A stretch of 64,000 nucleotides of DNA from Rhineura floridana (GCF_030035675.1 NC_084482.1:222624943-222688942); one strand, 5' to 3'; shown: positions 22,640 through 34,482, counted from the stretch's first letter. The notes: generated by a model from the letters alone, not told the origin. Numbers and translations are program-made.

Positions 22640-22875
22640 AATTCTTCCAAGCTACACAGGAAGTGGATTGGACTGTGAAAGACCAACCCAAATTGTGTTT
22701 GCATTTTGACAACTTTATCTCAAAGAGGAGATCAGGGTTCCTGCTCTCCTGGTGCATTCACTATAGCTGCCCAATTTCCCTGCTTTTTAAAGTTTGATAG
22801 AAATATCTGTGGGCTATAGGAACGTTCTTAAGCCACAAGGTTTTTTGCCTATTAGTGCATGTCTCTACTTTTTAA
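22640..22875 (-). repeat. Family X repeat, copy 2a (inverted)
   Basis: Reverse-complement match to 18225-18390 (core GCAGGGAAATTGGGCAGC). It flanks the tandem array on the left, whereas copy 2b flanks it on the right in plus orientation. Confidence 0.55.
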
Positions 22876-22904
22876 TCTGGTAGGTAAGAAATGGGATATT
22901 GTGC

Positions 22905-23765
22905 AAGTTTGCTGAGAATGGATTGATCATTTGCATGCTTATTGAATTTGGTGGGATTTACTCCTCTGCAATCATGTTTAGGATAGGTGAAACTGACCAA
23001 AGGGGATGGGGAGGGGAGGACGAGGAAGAGGAGGAGGGAGGGGAGGAAGGGCAGAGGGGAAGAGGGGGATGGGGAGCAGGCAGGAGGGGAGGGGAGGAGA
23101 AGGACAGGTTTGATCATTTGCACGTGTATTGTGTTCACTGGAATTTACTCCCCTGAAATCATGGTTAGGATAAGTAAAACTTACCGGGGGGGGGAGGGAG
23201 GGCTGGAGTGGGCAGGGGAGGAGGAAATGAGAGGAGAGGGGAAGGAGGGGATAGCCAGGTCTGATCATTTGCATGCTTATTGAATTCAATGGGATTTACT
23301 CCTATGCAATCATGGTTAGGATAGGTAAAACTGACCATGGGGGAGGAGGAGGGGAGAGAAAAGTGAAGAAGAAAGGGAGCTTAGAGGGGAGTGGAAAGAG
23401 GGGGAGGGGAAGGAGGGGATTGGATGGGGAAGGGCAAAGTTTGGGCATGCTTATTGAGTTCAGTGGTATTTACTCATGTGCAATAATGCTTAAGATAGGT
23501 AAGATTGACCATGGGGGAGAGGGAGGAGGGGGAGGGGAAGAATGGGGATGGGGATGGGGAGTGAGGGGCAAAGGAAGGGGGAAGGAAGGGGAAAGAGGGA
23601 GGGGATAAGACGGAGAAGGGAGGGTGGGTTTGATTGTTTGCATACTTTTTGAGTTCAATGGGATTTATTTCTGTGCAATCATATTTAGGATAGGTGAAAC
23701 TGAACTGGGGGAGGGGCAGGGAGGAAGGAGGAAGGAGAGGGGAGGAGATTGGGTGCATGGGCACT
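22905..23765. repeat. Five-unit tandem array with purine-rich spacers
   Basis: Five units of about 150-190 bp start near 22920, 23110, 23262, 23443 and 23628. Each holds a conserved block (ATTTGCATGCTTATTGAATT, GGATTTACTCC, TAGGATAGGTAAAACTGACC) and then a long G/A-only stretch of GGGGA/GGAGG repeats on the plus strand. Units differ by point changes and by spacer length. This is a degenerate minisatellite or satellite-like array; no gene is present. Confidence 0.75.
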
Positions 23766-23904
23766 GGGCAGAGAGGAAGCCCCTTTCCTTTCCAAAAGGA
23801 AAACATTGTGAACACTATCATTGCTTTTCAGCGTTTCCCCCACCTTTTTATTCTACAGCAGGCACATGTAGCCTCCCACCCAAATTTAAACCAAAGCTAT
23901 CCCT

Positions 23905-24182
23905 GGCCACATCCACACCAGACCTTTATTGCACTTTGGATAGTCATGGATTCCTGCAAAGAATCCTGGGAAGTGCGGTTAGTGAAGAGTGCTGAGAGTT
24001 GCTAGGAGTCCACTCACAGAGCTCCAATCAGAGCGGCTGACTGTTAAACCAGTCTGGCCACTGGAGCTGTGTCAGTGGAATAGGAGTCTCCTCTCAGCAC
24101 CCTTCAAACTACACTTCCCAGGATTCTCTGGGGAAAGCCATGACTGTCTCAAGTGTAATCAAAATCTGGTGTGGGTGTGGCC
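23905..24182. mobile_element. MITE with inverted ends
   Basis: The ends GGCCACATCCACACCAGA and the complement of ATCTGGTGTGGGTGTGGCC form terminal inverted repeats; inner parts (CATGGATTCC, AATCCTGGGAAG) also pair. A 4-bp CCCT occurs on both sides and may be the target duplication. A decayed right half of the same element occurs at about 58990-59035. Confidence 0.55.
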
Positions 24183-24189
24183 CCCTGAT

Positions 24190-24690
24190 TAGCCAAGTCC
24201 AGAAGCTGTGAGTCTGGGTTTTAGAACACTGGCAGTTGGTTCTCACTGAGAATGCCCAACGTTATCATTGAGTTCAATGTAAAATTTCTTTAATTAATTA
24301 AAAATCTGCCAGGCATTTTTTAACTTTTAAACTGCAGAAGATGAAGGTCAGGGTATGGGGCAAGGTAATAGGGTTACAGGTACTCTGAGAACATGGCTGA
24401 GTTTTAATTAATTTCAACAGATTATGAGAACTCTGAGAGAAAAAGGTCCAAAACGGGTGTGGTTCCCCCCCTCTCTTTTTAGAGTTTGAACTCTCAATTC
24501 TCTCTGACTGTTTTGTGTATCACCATGAAAATTTACAGGGTTGTTGGGCAAGCATTTCTGAGTTCAGGACTATAAGTTTTGTAAGGTTTTATTTTGAAAT
24601 GAGCATATGGGAATCATCAGAATGGCATGGGGTATTTTCAATTTAACATTGCAGAATGCAAAAAATTCACGCTGGCTGTATAATCAGCCT
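24190..24690 (+). repeat. Family X repeat, copy 2b
   Basis: Shares GAAAATTTACAGGGTTGT-type text, GGACTATAAG and the GGCTGTATAAT end with copies at 18239 and 58912. Confidence 0.55.
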
Positions 24691-24694
24691 TGGT

Positions 24695-25955
24695 CACCAT
24701 GATGGATGGCCTTTATCATCAGAGAGACAAGGGGAGTGTGATCCTGTCACTTCTATTCAGTCTCTCTGTGGCATCTGATACCACTGACCATAGTATCCTC
24801 CAGGATTGATTTAGTGAGATGGGTTTCAAAGACACTGTATCATGTGGTTCTGCTTTTACCTTCAAGGAGTTTTGGAGCAAGGTGTCAGCAATATGCTCTA
24901 TTTCTCCATAACATCTGAATCAGGAGAGACTGTGAATTCTCTTATCTGTGTCTGCATGCTGTAATGGATTGCATGAGAGGCAATAAACTGTGCTTGCGTT
25001 CTGGGAAGACAGATGCTCTTTGGTTCCCATGTCTGGGAGATACGCAAGATACCTGTTCTGGATGGGGTCACACACCCTCTGAAGGTCCAGGTCCATATCC
25101 TTGGGTATTCCTTGATTCATCTTTGTCTCCAGAGGCCCAAGTATCCTCTGTAGCTAGGAGTGCCTTATACCAAGTTTGTCTGGTTCATCAGTTATGACAG
25201 TTCATTGGTAACCTCAAAGTTGCATTACTGCAATGCGCTCTATTTGGGGCTACCCTTGGCCCTGGTTTGGAAGTTCCATCTGTTGCAAAATGCTGTGGCC
25301 AGACTACTGATGGGAGCAAATGGCCAACAACATGTGACACCACTCTTAAAACATCTGTACTGGCTTCCCTTCCACTACTGGGGCAGAATTAAGGTCCTTA
25401 TATTAATTTACAAAGCCCTGAACAACTTAGGTCCAGGGTATCTTAGGAACCACTTCAACCCTTATATCCCAGGTTGATCACTGAGATCATCTGCAGGAGT
25501 TGTGCTGATCATCCCCTAAGTTGGTGAGTCTCATTTAACATCAATTTTATTTATTTATTTATTAAATGTATATACCGCCCAACTAGCAATAGCTCTCTGG
25601 GCGGTGAACATGGCAATACAATAACAAAAGAAATACAATAAATGACACAATATAGTACAAAAATAATGCAACACTAAATCGAACCTACAGTGTCCTCAGC
25701 CCAGTTCTCTGAAATGCTCTGACAACAGCAGTTCAGCAGGTCCCTTCCGTTTTAACCTTTAAATGCCTGCTGTGAACTTTTCAATCCTGTTAGGCTGATG
25801 CAGGCAATTCAGAAGATGCCCTTTGTTTTTATTGTATGTTTCATGTTTTTATCGTATGGTTCTTTGTTGCTGTTATTTGTTTGTTTTAACTTTTTGTGAA
25901 CCACTTTGATGTTCTGAACAAGATCGTAATATACAAATATATTTGTAAATAGACG
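24695..25955 (+). mobile_element. L2 LINE, decayed 3' half
   Basis: The translation shows DSSLSPEAQVSSVARSALYQ, TSKLHYCNALYLGLPLAL and HLYWLPFHYWGRIKVLILIYK, typical of the L2 C-terminal region, with many frame breaks. The 3' end runs to about 25955 (TTTTTGTGAACCACTTTGAT). A minus-strand L2 tail (TATATACCGCCC) is inserted at about 25545-25690. Confidence 0.7.
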
Positions 25956-26328
25956 TATGTGCATGAAAATGAGTTTGTGTGCTTTGTGTGTGTGTGTGGC
26001 CATACACACCTTGGTGATGCCTGCCAAAAACTGGTCTCCATCCCCGATTCATATTTCCACCTCTTTCCTGCTCAGGCTATTTGTATCAAAACCAGTAAGG
26101 TGATCTGATAGCAACCTCTTCCTCCATACAGCCAGGTGTCTCCTTCACTCAGCAAGAACTCTTATCCTGGCCATGTAAGTGTGAGCATCAGATAGACTCA
26201 CAGAAGCCCAAACACATAATGCTGGTGAGGGGCTGCTTGTGATTGACAGGAGCATCAAGAGGCAGGGAGGAGAGTCCCTCGGATGGGCTGCAGTCCCTGT
26301 GCTGCCTCTGCAGAGTTTAGAATTGTAT
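25956..26328. other. Intergenic, nothing recognised
   Basis: A short GTGTGTGTG tract near 25987 is the only feature noted. Confidence 0.4.
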
Positions 26329-27415
26329 ATATGGAGGGCTTATCCAAACGGAGCGGGATAATCCACGGTTTCCATATTCGGTTTGTCATCTGATAGTCCT
26401 CACTTTGCCTTTTAGTCCGCTCTTTCCCAATTAAAAAAAACGCACATGCAGCAGTAAGACCCCTACATTCTTTTCGCTTTTTCCAAGCTCGGCCTCTAAA
26501 ATGTCCCCCTATCAACCAATTGGTCAGCAAAAAATTTACGTATGCTCCTCTCCCCCTTTGCAACGAAGCACAATATGGCTATAAAGGAGTTCTCGCCTCA
26601 GAAGGAAAGGCTGCTGGTCGGTTTCATGCCTGCCTTGTTTGTGTATTTGTGATATTACACTTAAACGAATGCATGCTTTTCTGCCTTTATTGATATTTAA
26701 GGAGATACACATGCTGGCAATCCACTTATTTCTCCAAAAAAGCAAGAAACCTGTCACCCCCCCTTCTCCCTTTCCTTCCCATGGAGAATAGAATTGACAA
26801 AGCTTTCCAGAGCAGGCTTGAAACTGACCAGCAAACCTTTTCTTGTTTGTATTTGCAATATTACACTTAAAAGAATGTATGCTTTCCTGATTTGAAGCAA
26901 AACCCCCAGCAAGTAGAATGAAATTGACAAAGCTTTCTGGAGGCAGGCTTAAACCCACCCACCCCCTTTTTTCGCTTGCTGTGCATTGCAGATCTCACCC
27001 AGAGTGGCTACCCAGTTTGCAGGCTGGCAAAAAATAAAATGCATCTGCGCAGTAGTGGCAGATACCCCCCCAACACCCCACCATTACAATGATTGGTTCA
27101 ATTTTCCCGGGCTTATTCTCACACATGCGCAAAAGTGCAGATATGTGATTGGCTGGAATGAGGAGAACGGGCAAGGGGAAACGCCCAAGAACCGCCCATC
27201 AGTTGTAAAGTCTGCGGTATTGCATCCTAACTCCTGAAGGCACAGCAGATGATTCTCGATTTTAAACAGCAAATCGCATTTTTGCCGGTATTGCAAGGAG
27301 TGGATTTAACCCGCGAAAATGTGTAACAGCACGAGACATCATTTGGACGACTGAAAAATAATGAACACACATAGCGGGCGTGTCACACATTTTACAGTTG
27401 TCTGGATGAGCTCAG
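26329..27415. mobile_element. Unclassified element with internal duplications
   Basis: The ends GGCTTATCCAAACGGAGCG and the reverse complement of the right end, GAGCTCATCCAGACAACTG, look like weak inverted repeats. Inside, two blocks repeat (ATTACACTTAAA with GAATGCATGC or GAATGTATGC, and TTGACAAAGCTTTC at about 26795 and 26920). It is richer in CpG than its neighbours. No transposase frame was found. A degraded DNA transposon is a guess. Confidence 0.25.
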
Positions 27416-27424
27416 AACTCCCTC

Positions 27425-27915
27425 TGTTGTGCTAAACAATGTATTTATTAGGCTGGAGCTTTGGTACTCTAGAAGCTTAGCTCTCTGGTCCCTTAGCTAT
27501 AAAGTAACTTCCTGTCAGGTAATATCACCCTTTTTGGTGGGTCAGTCCTAACTAGTTTTTCCCACCAAAACTTGCCTCAGTTTGTTTCAGCCATTAGGGA
27601 TGTTCAGGGGATGGTGGCACAGGTGAGGACTTTCTCCAGAGGACAACACTCCTTTTTCACCTGTGTCGCTTTCTCTGCCAGGACTGTCTCTCTGCCATCG
27701 AACGTCTCCACCAGCATCACCATCCTCAGTTCACTATCCCCAGAGGCTGCAAGCTTTCTTGGAGATTTTGTTTACCATTTGTTTATGTGGTTTAATAAAA
27801 CATTTCCCGAATAAAGAGAGAGATTGAGTTGATTGTCTGACAAAGTGTGTTTCAGAACCACAGGCTCAGAACAGTCCCACGCAAGGCCCCGGCTTCAGTT
27901 CCTGCAACCTTCACA
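27425..27915 (+). mobile_element. Possible LTR-like segment
   Basis: It starts TGTTGTGC and has two AATAAA signals near 27791-27813, followed by about 100 bp resembling an R-U5 end up to TTCACA. No matching target duplication was found, so this is only a candidate fossil. Confidence 0.2.
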
Positions 27916-28339
27916 GAAGAGGACAGAATCTAGAAAGATAGAAATTCTCCACAGAATGTGACAGAAGATCTCATACAAATGGATCCACCAGGAAAAATTA
28001 CAGTGCTGATGTGTTACATCAAATATAGGGAGAACTTAGTCCTGATTGGCATCAAAAGAAGGTGACCTTGGAGTGCTGAAAAACTCTGATGGGGTTTAGT
28101 GATTTTGAAGCCATGAAAAAAGGCCTGAGACAGAAAGGCCCATTAGGCTGTGCAGGAGGAGAAGGGCAGGGAGGGGTCCCCTTGCAGCTGACTCAGGAAA
28201 CGAATGAGGGATGCTGGGAGATCCCAGCCCCACTAATCACCCTCCCTCCCCTGTAAGGTCAACAAGAGTGCTGATAAGCTTTCCAACTTGTGCACCCCTT
28301 GCTCAACTTGGAGCAGCCTTCTGCAACCTAGTGCTATCC

Positions 28340-28405
28340 AGGTGTGGTTGGACTGCATCCCCCATCAGTTCCTGCCAGGAGAGCCAATGGTCAGGGAATA
28401 TTGGG
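28340..28405. mobile_element. Palindromic MITE fragment
   Basis: GGTGTGGTTGGACTGCATC with CCCCATCAG and CCAATGGTCAGGG resembles the left half of the MITE at 15085. Confidence 0.4.
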
Positions 28406-28424
28406 CCTAATTCAAAGAGCTCAC

Positions 28425-28620
28425 CTCAGTGTTCATAGCCCTAAATGACTTAGGCCCCAAATATCTCAGAGACTATCACCATCCCTACAGACCTTCTTGG
28501 GTGTTAAGTTCAACTGAGGGGGCCTTCTTGATAGTTCCACCACTCTTAGAAGTTTGGGGGATGGTGGCCCGGGTCAGGACTTTCTCTGTAGCAGCCCTTA
28601 AGTTATGAAATTGCCTCCCT
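28425..28620 (+). mobile_element. L2 LINE 3' coding fragment
   Basis: Reads approximately NDLGPKYLRDYHHPYRPSW, then AFLIVPPLLEVWGMVARVRT and LKLWNCLP, matching the C-terminal end of L2 ORF2. Short and decayed. Confidence 0.6.
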
Positions 28621-28781
28621 ACACAGGTGAATCAATGAATATCTTTATTGCTCAGACTCCTAGGCTACCACAATTTGGCACATGTAAAAGGAAAATACAA
28701 AAAGTGAAGTTCCATCAAACACACTTCAGAGGTGTGTCAGACTTCGCTATACAGTTTTAAGTGAATGCTAAAGACACACCT

Positions 28782-28990
28782 CTATTTATTTATTTATTTA
28801 TTCATTCATTCATTCGTATCTTGCCTACTACGACTATTAAAATGAATTCTAAGTGGCTTTAGCTATCATAACAGAAAGAGAAAATAGGAATACACATCAT
28901 TTAACATCAAAGTATACGTCCTTGAAGGTACAAATTATTAAATAGGTTACAATAGTTAAAATTACTGATTTAAAACACCACGTTTTGTTA
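28782..28990 (-). repeat. L2-type 3' end fragment
   Basis: TTTATTTATTTATT and a run of CATT repeats are followed by GTATCTTGCCTAC, similar to other L2 tails here. Confidence 0.45.
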
Positions 28991-29081
28991 AAGACCCAAA
29001 GGTACAAAGTATATGGAAATACTTGTCAAAGTACTTCTCACCCATCAGATGACATGGATGGCACATTATCCCTGCATTAAA

Positions 29082-29133
29082 TAATAATAATAATAGTAAT
29101 AGTAATAGTAATAATAATAATAATAATAATAAA
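29082..29133. repeat. AAT/AGT microsatellite
   Basis: Runs of AATAATAAT with interspersed AGT units. Confidence 0.85.
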
Positions 29134-30216
29134 TAACATATGGCAAGGAAGGCAGCCTCAGTTTTATGTGGGGAAGGTGGGCGGTTGACGTCGTTACCAT
29201 GGAGATGGCCTAGGCTGAATGCAAAGGCATCATTATGACATCATGTATGATGTCACAAGCAGGATAAGCTCCAAGCGCCATCAAAGTGAGAGACAGGATG
29301 GATCTCAGTAACAGGTGATGAAAAGGTAAAGTTTGGAGCTATATTAATTTACCCATAGGGAAAAGGTTCTGGAAAAATTTGTAGAGGAGAATGACATGGA
29401 CCTTTTTATGTTTCTTGTCCAGAAGATTGCAGCCATATCTACATTTGGGTGCCCTTCACATCTAATGTTCTGCTTTGCAAGTTAATAAAGTAGGTCGTTG
29501 TTACAAAATTACATAGGGCCAAAGCCATTTAGGGCTCTACAGGTTTAAATCAGAACTTCAAAAGAAATGTGTTGCTCTTTAAGAAGAAACTGCACCTGCT
29601 ACAACATATTTGCCTTCCTGATTTTTGTCTTCTTCATGTAGATAACATCTCGTTGTGCTGACAGTATGATGTTTCCTCATCAGTATCCTTTAAGATGACA
29701 AGGTCTTGCTTAGCAAGCAACAAAGCCCAGCACACAGTTCCAGGCATTTCTTCCATTTGTGTGCTTGAAGTTCACTGTAGTTGCTGGTTCTGCAGGGCTA
29801 ACGGTGCAGGTTAACAATCATATTCATCCAAGTTTTATTTCTCAAAGTAAGGAGTCTTACTGCTAAACATATAAGAGAAAAGTTCATGACACATGAAAAG
29901 GTTGCAAAGAGTGATATCTCGCATAATTCCTGCAGAGAGTAGCCTTCTGAAGCTCAGGGCATGCAAATGAGTGGTGCATTAGAGCAGGAGTTCAACGGTA
30001 TTGCTACCTTCCCCAGATGGCAGAAACAGACTCCTGAATCCTAAAGGAAAAATCTCATACTAACTGTCACTCACTGACCAGATGCTTGTTCAGCAGAAAC
30101 AGTGGCTGTCACAGTTTCTGGCATTGACATTGATGTAGAAAGACCATTTCTGTAGAAAGAAAAGGTCACTTGCTTCTGCCTTCTTCTTCTTTCTTTGATG
30201 CCTCCTTACTTACAGG
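29134..30216. other. Intergenic, nothing recognised
   Basis: No open frame of note and no repeat I can name. A palindromic stretch around ATGACATCATGTATGATGTC at 29236-29255 is visible. Confidence 0.4.
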
Positions 30217-30235
30217 GATAATTTCATGTTTTCTT

Positions 30236-32233
30236 TTTTTTTTTTCCAATAATTTTTATTCAGATTTTCATAAAACATACAAGACAAAATCATAAAACAT
30301 TCAAAGACAAAAAACAAAATCAAAAATAGTTAAACAAAAAGAAAAAAAAGAAAAGAAGAAAAAAAAAATAAAAAATAAAAAATAAAGAGTAAAATATTGA
30401 CTTCCCATTTGTCAAAGATCAAATCAGTTATAAGTCTATAATATATAGCAATCCTGTCTCTTAAGTCATATTATAAAATCACTTTCCTCCAGTAGTTATC
30501 TTACTTAATCATCAAATCTCATAAACATTACTTTATTCTTTCCACAAAAAGTCAAAGAGAGGTTTCAATTCTTTAAGAAATATATCTATCAATTTTTTTT
30601 TCCAGATAAGCATATCGATTAATCCATCTCATTACTAATTATGATAATCTTATTGTCATAACCATAGTCAAAATAAACATTTCAATTAATCCATCACATC
30701 AGAATCTGTTAGGTTCAGTAATTTCAGTAGCCATTGTTCTATTATCTCTATTAGTTCCATTTTCCATCTTCCATCTTCAGTAGTCTTGTTAAGTCCAGTA
30801 ATTTCAATATCCAATCTTCCATTATCAGTATTCCATAATAATCTTGCTGTCAAAGCCATAGTCATATAATAAGAGTCTGATGGGAATTACCTCTATCCCA
30901 AATATTTTCTTGCCATCCATTCTGAATAAGTTGCTGAAATACTGCTGTAAAATCATATCTCTGTTCTTTTTTTCAAAATACACTGGGTCATCTCTTAAAA
31001 GTTTTTCCATTGTCACATGGCTGCAGTTAATTCCATAGATTTTCTCTATATTGGGCTCCATCACATCATTCCAGTCCAGAAGATAATCCATGCCATTGAT
31101 AACTTTATCTCTAGAATCTTCATTAATTTCTTCAGAGATAACATTGAGTTCCAAACAATAGATTTTATTTCTAAAGTCCATAGACTCCAAATCTTGTTCC
31201 TGTTCCACGTTTGTTCCAATCTCCGGGATCTCCTCTCTCACAGGGACCCCTATTCCAGTCTCCAGGGTCTCCTCTCTCACAGGGACCCCTATTCCAATCT
31301 CCGGGGTCTCCTCTCTCACAGGGACCCCTTCCAGGGTCACCTCTCTCACAGGGACCCTTATATCTTTAATCTCCTGCTTCATTTTACTCAATTCAATTTT
31401 CGTTATCTCAATCTCATTCATTATTCTCTGAAACATAGTTATTTCCAGATTCTCAGCCACTTTCTTAATTGCCATTTTAAAAGAAAAATATAGGAAAACC
31501 ACTTCTTATTTCAGCAACAATTGGGTTAATACTCCAAACTTGGTGACATCACAGTATAAACAGAGCAGACAGCCTTATCTCTCCAATAGTTAAGTAAACA
31601 AAATGCAGTTCCCAGGATCGAAGCAATTAATGGCAATCGTCAAGAAACAGATTCGTCAAAATAAAATAGACCAAAAAGAGAGTAGTCTCAAAACAGTATA
31701 ATATTTTTCAAAATAAAAATCTGGAATAGAAATCCCTCTTCTGTGTGTATCTTTAGAATGCAAATCCAGGACAGCTTTTTGCAACAAAAACAGAGATAAG
31801 CTATTAATTAGTGCGTAGCAGAGAGAAGTTACGGCTCCCCAGTGAGATGTCAAAAACCGATCAATCTGGCAAATCTCTTTTAAACAGCAACAATTTAAGT
31901 CAAGTAAAAGAAAAATATAGAAAGAAGGGTGCTTGCCTGTTAGTGCGTTCTCTCTTAGAAGATAAGATGAACGTTCGCTTTAACAGATAGAGCTTGCTGT
32001 TGAAAATCCGTCCCACCTTCGTCGGCTGGACCTCGTCCCATAAATTAATGAGATCTGGTCGTCCCAACAAAAATAGGCTTTGAGGTTAATCTCTTCGTTT
32101 CTCCCTACCCGGGAGAAGTTTAATCAGTCAAAAAAAAAAAGAAAAAACTGACTGATATATCTGAATAAGCTTCTTTTGAGGCAGGAGCCCGTCTCAAAAG
32201 CAGGCACAGGCTAAGTCACCCTTCCCGGAAGTC
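30236..32233 (-). mobile_element. L1-derived element lacking most of ORF2 (HAL1-like)
   Basis: The 1998-bp insertion is bounded by a perfect 19-bp duplication GATAATTTCATGTTTTCTT (30217-30235 and 32234-32252). It has a poly-T head at the left (poly-A on its strand). Its 3' region aligns with the L1 at 20337 (GACTTCCCATTTGTC; ATCAAATC). Its right (5') end starts GACTTCCGGGAAG and resembles the 5' UTR at 34547. Between them lies an ORF1 but almost no ORF2. Both L1 ends are present, so it moved as a complete short RNA. Confidence 0.78.
30825..31475 (-). CDS. L1 ORF1-like protein, C-terminally altered
   Basis: About 216 codons from the ATG at 31475 (MAIKKVAENLEITMFQRIM), beginning with a coiled-coil. 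Four tandem units of the form VPVREET-E-GIG follow. Then comes an RRM/C-terminal-like part (RNKIYCLELNVISEEINEDS, EPNIEKIYGINC). L1 ORF1p is a trimeric RNA-binding chaperone. The end switches to sequence like the end of ORF2 at the internal deletion, so the normal C-terminus is missing. Confidence 0.65.
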   Translation of the reverse strand: MAIKKVAENLEITMFQRIMNEIEITKIELSKMKQEIKDIRVPVREVTLEGVPVREETPEIGIGVPVREETLETGIGVPVREEIPEIGTNVEQEQDLESMDFRNKIYCLELNVISEEINEDSRDKVINGMDYLLDWNDVMEPNIEKIYGINCSHVTMEKLLRDDPVYFEKKNRDMILQQYFSNLFRMDGKKIFGIEVIPIRLLLYDYGFDSKIIMEY

Positions 32234-32464
32234 GATAATTTCATGTTTTCTTAACATGCAATGGATTTTGTGCAGGGAGGAATACACATTGCTCCAATAT
32301 GTTCTACTGTGTCCATTTTACCCTATACGGTAACGTGCTTCCTTTGAAGTTGTTACTTTAGCATGGTTTGGGTCCTACATACTGTAATACCATGACCACT
32401 TTCTCCTCCTCCTCTGTTTTTGCTCCAGGAGGCAGGAAATAAACAGGCAAGACACATGTGTGGG

Positions 32465-32825
32465 ATAATGGCTTTGACCTAGTGGCGTCATTAGTCACAG
32501 CACTACTCGTACTTGTCCTTTGTTCTTCCCCAGTAGCTCACTGAGTGCTTTCTGACCTGGAGGTCTCATCTTCCAGCACTATCTCATGTTGCATTTTGGA
32601 TACTTTGTTCATAGGGTTTTCATGGTAAGATGTATTCAGAGGTGGTTTTCCATTGAGTTCCTCTGAGTCTGGATGCATCTTAGTCTGATGTCTCAGCTTT
32701 GACCATTCTGCCTTGGGTGCCCCTGCAAGGAGTCTAGCCTCTTGGTCTAGACTCCGGACGGCATTTCTCTCAGCTTCTCCAACTCTCTTAAGCCCCCTCA
32801 CCATGTTAAGGTGTGCATCTTAGAA
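32465..32825 (-). mobile_element. RTE-BovB LINE 5' end fragment
   Basis: The minus strand reads MVRGLKRVGEAERNAVRSLD, AEWSKLRHQTKMHPDSEE and then MQHEIVLEDETSRSESTQ, the N-terminal and leader part of BovB ORF. Closely similar pieces lie at 61775-62215 and 63484-63704. It is 3'-truncated. Confidence 0.75.
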
Positions 32826-33447
32826 GGGGATTATGCTCAATTTGCATAATCAGAAATAATTTGCAAATTATTTGCATAGTACGCAAATTAACCTGCACAG
32901 ATTTGTGGAACTCGAATATGGCAACCCTATTCTTAGCCCCAGACCTGTAGTTACTATGAGGTATTGATAAAATACCCAGAACAACTTAATATACTGCTTG
33001 CTTTTTAACTGTTTAAAACTTGAATTTGTCCAACCATAAACATATGAATAGAACTGCTATAAAAACTTAAATCACAACTGACCTTCTCCACCAGAAATAC
33101 CATGCCTGGTCTCACAACGAATATAGCATTGAAAGCCAAAGATACATACGTAAGACAAATGCATTAACATCTTTTACAGCTCATGAAATGTGAGTTCTTT
33201 GAATGGTTTAGGATTGCTGCTGGATGATAGCAGGCCTCCCGGGGCTTTCACAGCAATGTGGCAGGCACATATTAAACAGAGTAAAGCCTTTTGTAATATG
33301 GGACTATAATTATAGGGAAAACACCTATTGCTATTTTGTCTGTGGGACATTACATTACTTGTATATAACCCCTGAATTTTTTGTGGACCCTCCAACCCCA
33401 TTTACAAAAGAGGGCACAAATTTCCATATAAAATGTATGTAAATGTT
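32826..33447. other. Intergenic, nothing recognised
   Basis: Several TTTGCATA-type short repeats at 32835-32885; otherwise unassigned. Confidence 0.4.
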
Positions 33448-34482
33448 GTGGCCAAGTTTGCTGACAATACTAAATTGTTCAGGGTTGTTAAAACAAAAAG
33501 GGATTGCGAAGAGCTCCAAAAAGACCTCTCCAAACTGAGTGAATGGGCAGAAAAATGGCAAATGCAATTCAATATCAACAAGTGTAAAATTATGCATATT
33601 GGAGCAAAAAATCCTAATTTCACATATACGCTCATGGGGTCTGAACTGGCGGTGACCGACCAGGAGAGAGACCTCGGGGTTGTAGTGGACAGCACGATGA
33701 AAATGTCGACCCAGTGTGCGGCAGCTGTGCAAAAGGCAAATTCCATGCTAGCGATCATTAGGAAAGGTATTGAAAATAAAACAGCCGATATCATGATGCC
33801 GTTGTATAAATCTATGGTGCGGCCGCATTTGGAATACTGTGTACAGTTCAGGTCGCCTCATCTCAAAAAGGATATTATAGAGTTGGAAAAGGTTCAGAAG
33901 AGGGCAACCAGAATGATCAAGGGGATGGAGCGACTCCCTTACGAGGAAAGGTTGCAGCATTTGGGGCTTTTTAGTTTAGAGAAAAGGCGGGTCAGAGGAG
34001 ACATGATAGAAGTGTATAAAATTATGCATGGCCTTGAGAAAGTGGATAGAGAAAAGTTCTTCTCCCTCTCTCAGAATACTAGAACTCGTGGACATTCAAA
34101 GAAGCTGAATGTTGGAAGATTCAGGACAGACAAAAGGAAGTACTTCTTTACTCAGCACATAGTTAAACTATGGAATTTGCTCCTACGAGACGCAGTAATG
34201 GCCACCAGCTTAGATGGCTTTAAAAGAAGATTAGACAAATTCATGGAGGACAGGGCTATCAATGGCTTCTGGCCATGATGGCTGTGCTCTGCCACCCTAG
34301 TCAGAGGCAGTATGCTTCTGAAAACCAGTTGCCAGAAGCCTCAGGAGGGGAGAGTGTTCTTGCACTCGGGTCCTGCTAGCGGGCTTCCCTTAGGCACCTG
34401 GTTGACCATTGTGAGAACAGGATGCTGGACTAGATGGGCCACTGGCCTGATCCAGCAGGCTCTTCTTATGTTCTTATGGATC
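33448..34482 (+). mobile_element. CR1 LINE, 5'-truncated, with open ORF2 end
   Basis: It encodes 272 open codons, from VAKFADNTKLFRVVKTKRD through ERDLGVVVDSTMKMSTQC and RMIKGMERLPYEERLQHLGL to RRLDKFMEDRAINGFWP, with the stop at 34278. The CR1 3' UTR follows, ending in the direct repeat TTCTTATGTTCTTATG. The overlap with 1-345 (minus) is about 96 percent by eye. The RT catalytic aspartates read ADN rather than ADD at the truncated start. Confidence 0.88.

Noticed and set aside
22872-23821. Proline-rich and glycine/glutamate-rich frames
   Set aside because: Frames through the purine-rich tandem array; repeat composition explains them.
27425-27915. Clear solo LTR
   Set aside because: Polyadenylation signals and TG...CA ends look LTR-like, but no target duplication or second copy was found; kept only as a low-confidence candidate.
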